Source: Acidobacteria bacterium UBA7540
GTDB taxonomy: Bacteria; Acidobacteriota; Terriglobia; UBA7540
Direction of reading: 5' to 3'
Assembly: GCA_002478145.1 (NCBI GenBank)
Contig: DLMI01000067.1
Location: 1 to 8,615 of the forward strand
DNA length: 8,615 nucleotides
Within the stretch, counting starts at the first letter, position 1, and the number at the start of each line of letters is the position of its first letter. Both the position numbers and the translations under genes were made by a program. This document shows, piece by piece, positions 7,024 through 8,615 of this stretch. A model generated the notes under the pieces. That model saw only the letters and a list, made by a program, of their open reading frames with translations. It did not search any database and was not told the origin of the DNA.

Positions 7024-7143
7024 CGGCTTTCCGGTTGGTGCCCGTGCTTTCCTCCTCTGCGCAGGCTGGAAGGCTGAGCCTTCCAGCCTGCGCAGAGGAG
7101 GTTGTCGGCGCGCCGATTGCGACGCAGGTGTCCCGGAAAGGCG
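7024..7143. repeat. Inverted-repeat module containing a perfect 51-bp palindrome
   Basis: Bases 7051-7075 are the exact reverse complement of 7077-7101, with a single central base (G, 7076). Each arm contains CTGCGCAGGCTGGAAGGCT. Outer arms CGGCTTTCCGG (7024-7034) and the reverse complement of 7133-7143 match at 10 of 11 bases. A further small hairpin, TCCGTC-AGCC-GACGGA, follows at 7157-7172, and CCCGCC-GCG-GGCGGG precedes at 7008-7022. No T-run follows, so it is not a typical terminator. Confidence 0.8.
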
Positions 7144-7199
7144 ATGCTTTTCCGCATCCGTCAGCCGACGGACGGCGGAGCCGCAGGTCAGGAAAAGGG

Positions 7200-7223
7200 T
7201 AGCGTAACTTCTTTGTGTAAATT
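7200..7223 (+). repeat. IS256 left terminal inverted repeat
   Basis: TAGCGT (7200-7205) plus TTTGTGTAAATT (7212-7223) match the inverted right end at 8458-8482, with a one-base length difference between the blocks. Confidence 0.75.
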
Positions 7224-7293
7224 TGGTTTTTGAAAGAGAAAGAGGGTGTACTTTTTCGAGAGCGGCAAAACTCTACGAAGGAGGTGCACCCTC

Positions 7294-7422
7294 ATGCGAG
7301 AACTGAAAGTCCTCGACCACGGGCATCTTAAGCTTTCCTGGGAAGAGAGGAAAGAGTTCTTTGAAAAAGAGCTGGGAGAGCACGTGCGGAGCGAGGTGAA
7401 GCGATTGTTAGAAGAGGCGTAA
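7294..7422 (+). pseudogene. N-terminal fragment of the IS256 transposase (42 residues, ends at TAA)
   Basis: ATG at 7294 has a strong Shine-Dalgarno AAGGAGGTG (7278-7286). It encodes 42 residues beginning MRELKVLDHGHLKLSWEE and ending EVKRLLEEA before TAA (7420-7422). This is the expected amino-terminal segment of a mutator-type transposase. Reading through the stop gives EAERTDWLG in the same frame, which matches how relatives continue, then a second stop (TAG, 7450-7452). The rest of the protein is in the next frame back. Two lesions therefore separate this piece from the catalytic part: a stop codon, and one apparently missing base in the G-run at about 7446-7449. Confidence 0.75.
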
Positions 7423-7439
7423 GAGGCGGAACGCACCGA

Positions 7440-8477
7440 TTGGTTGGGGTAGGACGCTACGTGCGGGACGAGGGGGGGGATTATCGCAACGGGTATTACC
7501 GGCGGGACTTAGGGACGCGCTTTTGGCTGCTGCGCCGGCTGCGGGTGCCGCGCACCCGGCGGGGCTGCCGCAGCCAACTGTTGCGGCGCTATCAGCGACG
7601 GCAGGAATCGGTGAACGAGTTAGTGCGCGAGGCCTTCCTGCGCGGGGTATCGACCCGGCAAGTGGGCGAGGTCCTGGAAACAGTGTTGGGTGAAAGCTAC
7701 TCGTCGCAGACGGTGTCGAGGATCGGGCGCGGACTGGACGCGGCGGTGGGGGCTTTCCATCAGCGCCGACTGCGGGATGAGTATGTGTACATCTTCCTGG
7801 ATGGAGTGGTGCTGAAGGTGCGCGACAGCGGCGGAAAAGTGCGGCGGCGCTGGGTGTTGGTAGCCTATGTAATTACCGCTGCGGGCCGGCGCGAGGTGAT
7901 CGCCTACCAGTTGGCGCGGGGCGAGAGCGAGACCTGTTGGACGGCCTTCTTACAAGGGATGTTTCTACGCGGTTTGGAGGGTCGCCGGCTGCGGCTCGTC
8001 ATCACCGATGGCTCCGTGGGGTTGCAGGCGGCGCTCGCCTTGGTTTGGCCGCAGGTCCCCCGGCAACGCTGCTGGGCACACAAGCTGCGCAATATCGCCG
8101 ACAAGGTGCCGAAGAAAGCGGGCTCGTGTGTGGGCGAGGCCGCGGCCATGTATCAGGCCCCCAGCCGCCGAGAAGCGCAGCGGAGCTTTCAGCGCTGGGC
8201 GCGCAAGTGGCGCCCCACCCGTCCGCGGGCGGTCGCCTGCGTGGAGCGGGATCTGGAGGAGTTGCTGGCCTTCTACGCTTTCCCTTCCGCCCACTGGCGG
8301 AAGATCCGAACGACGAACATGATCGAGCGCGCCTTCCGTGAGGTGCGGCGCCGCACGCGACCCATCTCCAGCTTCACCAACCCTGCGAGCTGCGATCGCA
8401 TCGTCTTCGGAGTGATCACTCGCTTGAGTCGTTCCTGGGAGAGAAAGCCCCTCAAGGAATTTACACAAAAGGCTTGA
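7440..8477 (+). CDS. IS256-family (mutator-type) transposase, catalytic part
   Basis: The open frame of 345 residues lacks its natural N-terminus, which is encoded at 7294-7422 in another frame. The TTG at 7440 has no ribosome binding site, so independent translation is doubtful. Family landmarks are clear: GDYRNGYYRRDLGTR, then LRVPRTRRG, then VNELVREAFLRGVSTRQVGEV. The DDE residues are intact at D121 (IFLDGVVLKV), D190 (LVITDGSVGLQAAL) and E296 (NMIERAFREVRRRTR). The C-x2-H motif between them is C211 and H214 (QRCWAHKLRNI). The protein would cut and paste the surrounding element if full-length protein could be made. The TGA stop (8475-8477) lies inside the right terminal repeat. The catalytic region looks recent while the front is damaged, so transposition may depend on a related intact copy elsewhere. 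Confidence 0.85.
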   Translation: MVGVGRYVRDEGGDYRNGYYRRDLGTRFWLLRRLRVPRTRRGCRSQLLRRYQRRQESVNELVREAFLRGVSTRQVGEVLETVLGESYSSQTVSRIGRGLDAAVGAFHQRRLRDEYVYIFLDGVVLKVRDSGGKVRRRWVLVAYVITAAGRREVIAYQLARGESETCWTAFLQGMFLRGLEGRRLRLVITDGSVGLQAALALVWPQVPRQRCWAHKLRNIADKVPKKAGSCVGEAAAMYQAPSRREAQRSFQRWARKWRPTRPRAVACVERDLEELLAFYAFPSAHWRKIRTTNMIERAFREVRRRTRPISSFTNPASCDRIVFGVITRLSRSWERKPLKEFTQKA

Positions 8478-8482
8478 CGCTA
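8458..8482 (-). repeat. IS256 right terminal inverted repeat
   Basis: AATTTACACAAA (8458-8469) and ACGCTA (8477-8482) are the inverted counterpart of the left end at 7200-7223. The transposase stop overlaps this repeat. Confidence 0.75.
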
Positions 8483-8484
8483 GG

Positions 8485-8516
8485 GCGCGATACGACACGG
8501 CGCGATACGCGATACG
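8485..8516. repeat. Short direct-repeat array of CGCGATACG
   Basis: CGCGATACG occurs three times: 8486-8494, 8501-8509 and, overlapping by two bases, 8508-8516. It fills nearly the whole gap between the IS256 right end and the next insertion element. Confidence 0.7.
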
Positions 8517-8519
8517 CTA

Positions 8520-8615
8520 GTGTGTCGTCCCATAAGTAATTGGCATTAGTATTGCTCCTAAAATAGGCATCTCTGGTGCACAATGGAGGTGCCTATGGCG
8601 ATGGGACGACCGAAA
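8520..8615 (+). mobile_element. Left end of a second insertion sequence, probably IS630 family (cut by window edge)
   Basis: A TA dinucleotide (8518-8519), the target IS630-type elements duplicate, is followed by GTGTGTCGTCCCATAAG, which resembles a terminal repeat. About 75 bases later comes a ribosome binding site and a start codon whose product begins like an IS630 transposase. The right end is outside the window, so the family call is tentative. Confidence 0.5.
8595..8615 (+). CDS. Start of a transposase gene, probably IS630 family (7 residues visible)
   Basis: ATG at 8595 has GGAGGT (8585-8590) just upstream, and the seven visible codons read MAMGRPK. M-GRPK/T is a common opening of IS630-family transposases, followed outside this window by a helix-turn-helix region. 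Seven residues alone prove little. The call rests mainly on the terminal-repeat-like sequence and TA target just before it. Confidence 0.45.

Larger units (their letters stand above)
7198..8484 (+). mobile_element. IS256-family insertion sequence
   Basis: The element is about 1.29 kb, bounded by imperfect terminal inverted repeats. The left repeat (7200-7223) and the reverse complement of the right repeat (8458-8482) share TAGCGT at the outer end and TTTGTGTAAATT at the inner end. TTGTGTAAA at this distance from the tip is typical of IS256-type ends. The transposase nearly fills it, its stop codon lying inside the right repeat. The exact tips are uncertain by a few bases. No 8-9 bp target duplication is evident, which suggests an old insertion or recombination at one end. 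Confidence 0.8.

Noticed and set aside
7051..7101. Palindrome as a rho-independent terminator
   Set aside because: No T-run follows either arm, the arms are far longer than a terminator stem, and no gene ends directly before it.
6831..7202. Open frames on both strands across the palindromic repeats
   Set aside because: The translations (for example CHSERSEES) are typical spurious readings of dispersed inverted repeats.
7189..8492. Target-site duplication around the IS256 element
   Set aside because: Several tip placements were tried by eye; only GGG is shared (7197-7199 and 8483-8485), too short to claim.
1..8615. CRISPR array, defence island, toxin-antitoxin pair or prophage
   Set aside because: There is no regularly spaced repeat-spacer pattern, and none of the proteins seen belongs to such systems.

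Overview
The window looks like chromosomal DNA of an uncultivated member of the Acidobacteriota, probably class Terriglobia. The reasons are a secreted protein tail of choice-of-anchor-D plus fibronectin-III type, a secreted YtcJ-like amidohydrolase, and dispersed palindromic repeats of a kind common in those genomes. The assignment rests on recognition, not on a database search. Base composition is mosaic: three hand-counted 60-base lines each give about 66% GC in the S1 gene, 53% in the amidohydrolase and 50% in the GntR regulator.

Layout. Positions 2-595 (+) are the 3' end of a secreted multidomain protein. Positions 596-1521 carry no convincing gene, only hairpins, one copy of a dispersed 25-bp repeat and a candidate promoter. 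Positions 1522-2955 (+) encode a 477-residue protein with five S1 RNA-binding domains. Positions 3061-4716 (+) encode an exported metal-dependent amidohydrolase with every expected metal ligand. Positions 4717-5016 hold no gene but carry the second copy of the 25-bp repeat. Positions 5017-5873 (+) are a broken transketolase C-terminal subunit, which has lost its N-terminus and an internal segment and is frameshifted. Positions 5935-6675 (-) encode a GntR/FadR-type regulator convergent with that pseudogene.

From about 6760 to the right edge the window is mobile and repetitive DNA. It holds a 129-bp inverted-repeat element, a 120-bp module containing a perfect 51-bp palindrome, an IS256-family insertion sequence whose transposase frame is interrupted near the N-terminus, a short GCGATACG repeat array, and the left end of what appears to be an IS630-family element cut by the window edge.

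The intact genes do not form an evident pathway. The S1-domain protein acts on RNA in the cytoplasm, the amidohydrolase acts outside the cytoplasm, and the regulator probably senses a small carboxylate. The region reads as a site of gene decay and insertion. I found no convincing new multi-gene system. The most informative signals are the transketolase relic, the 51-bp palindrome and the interrupted IS256 transposase.
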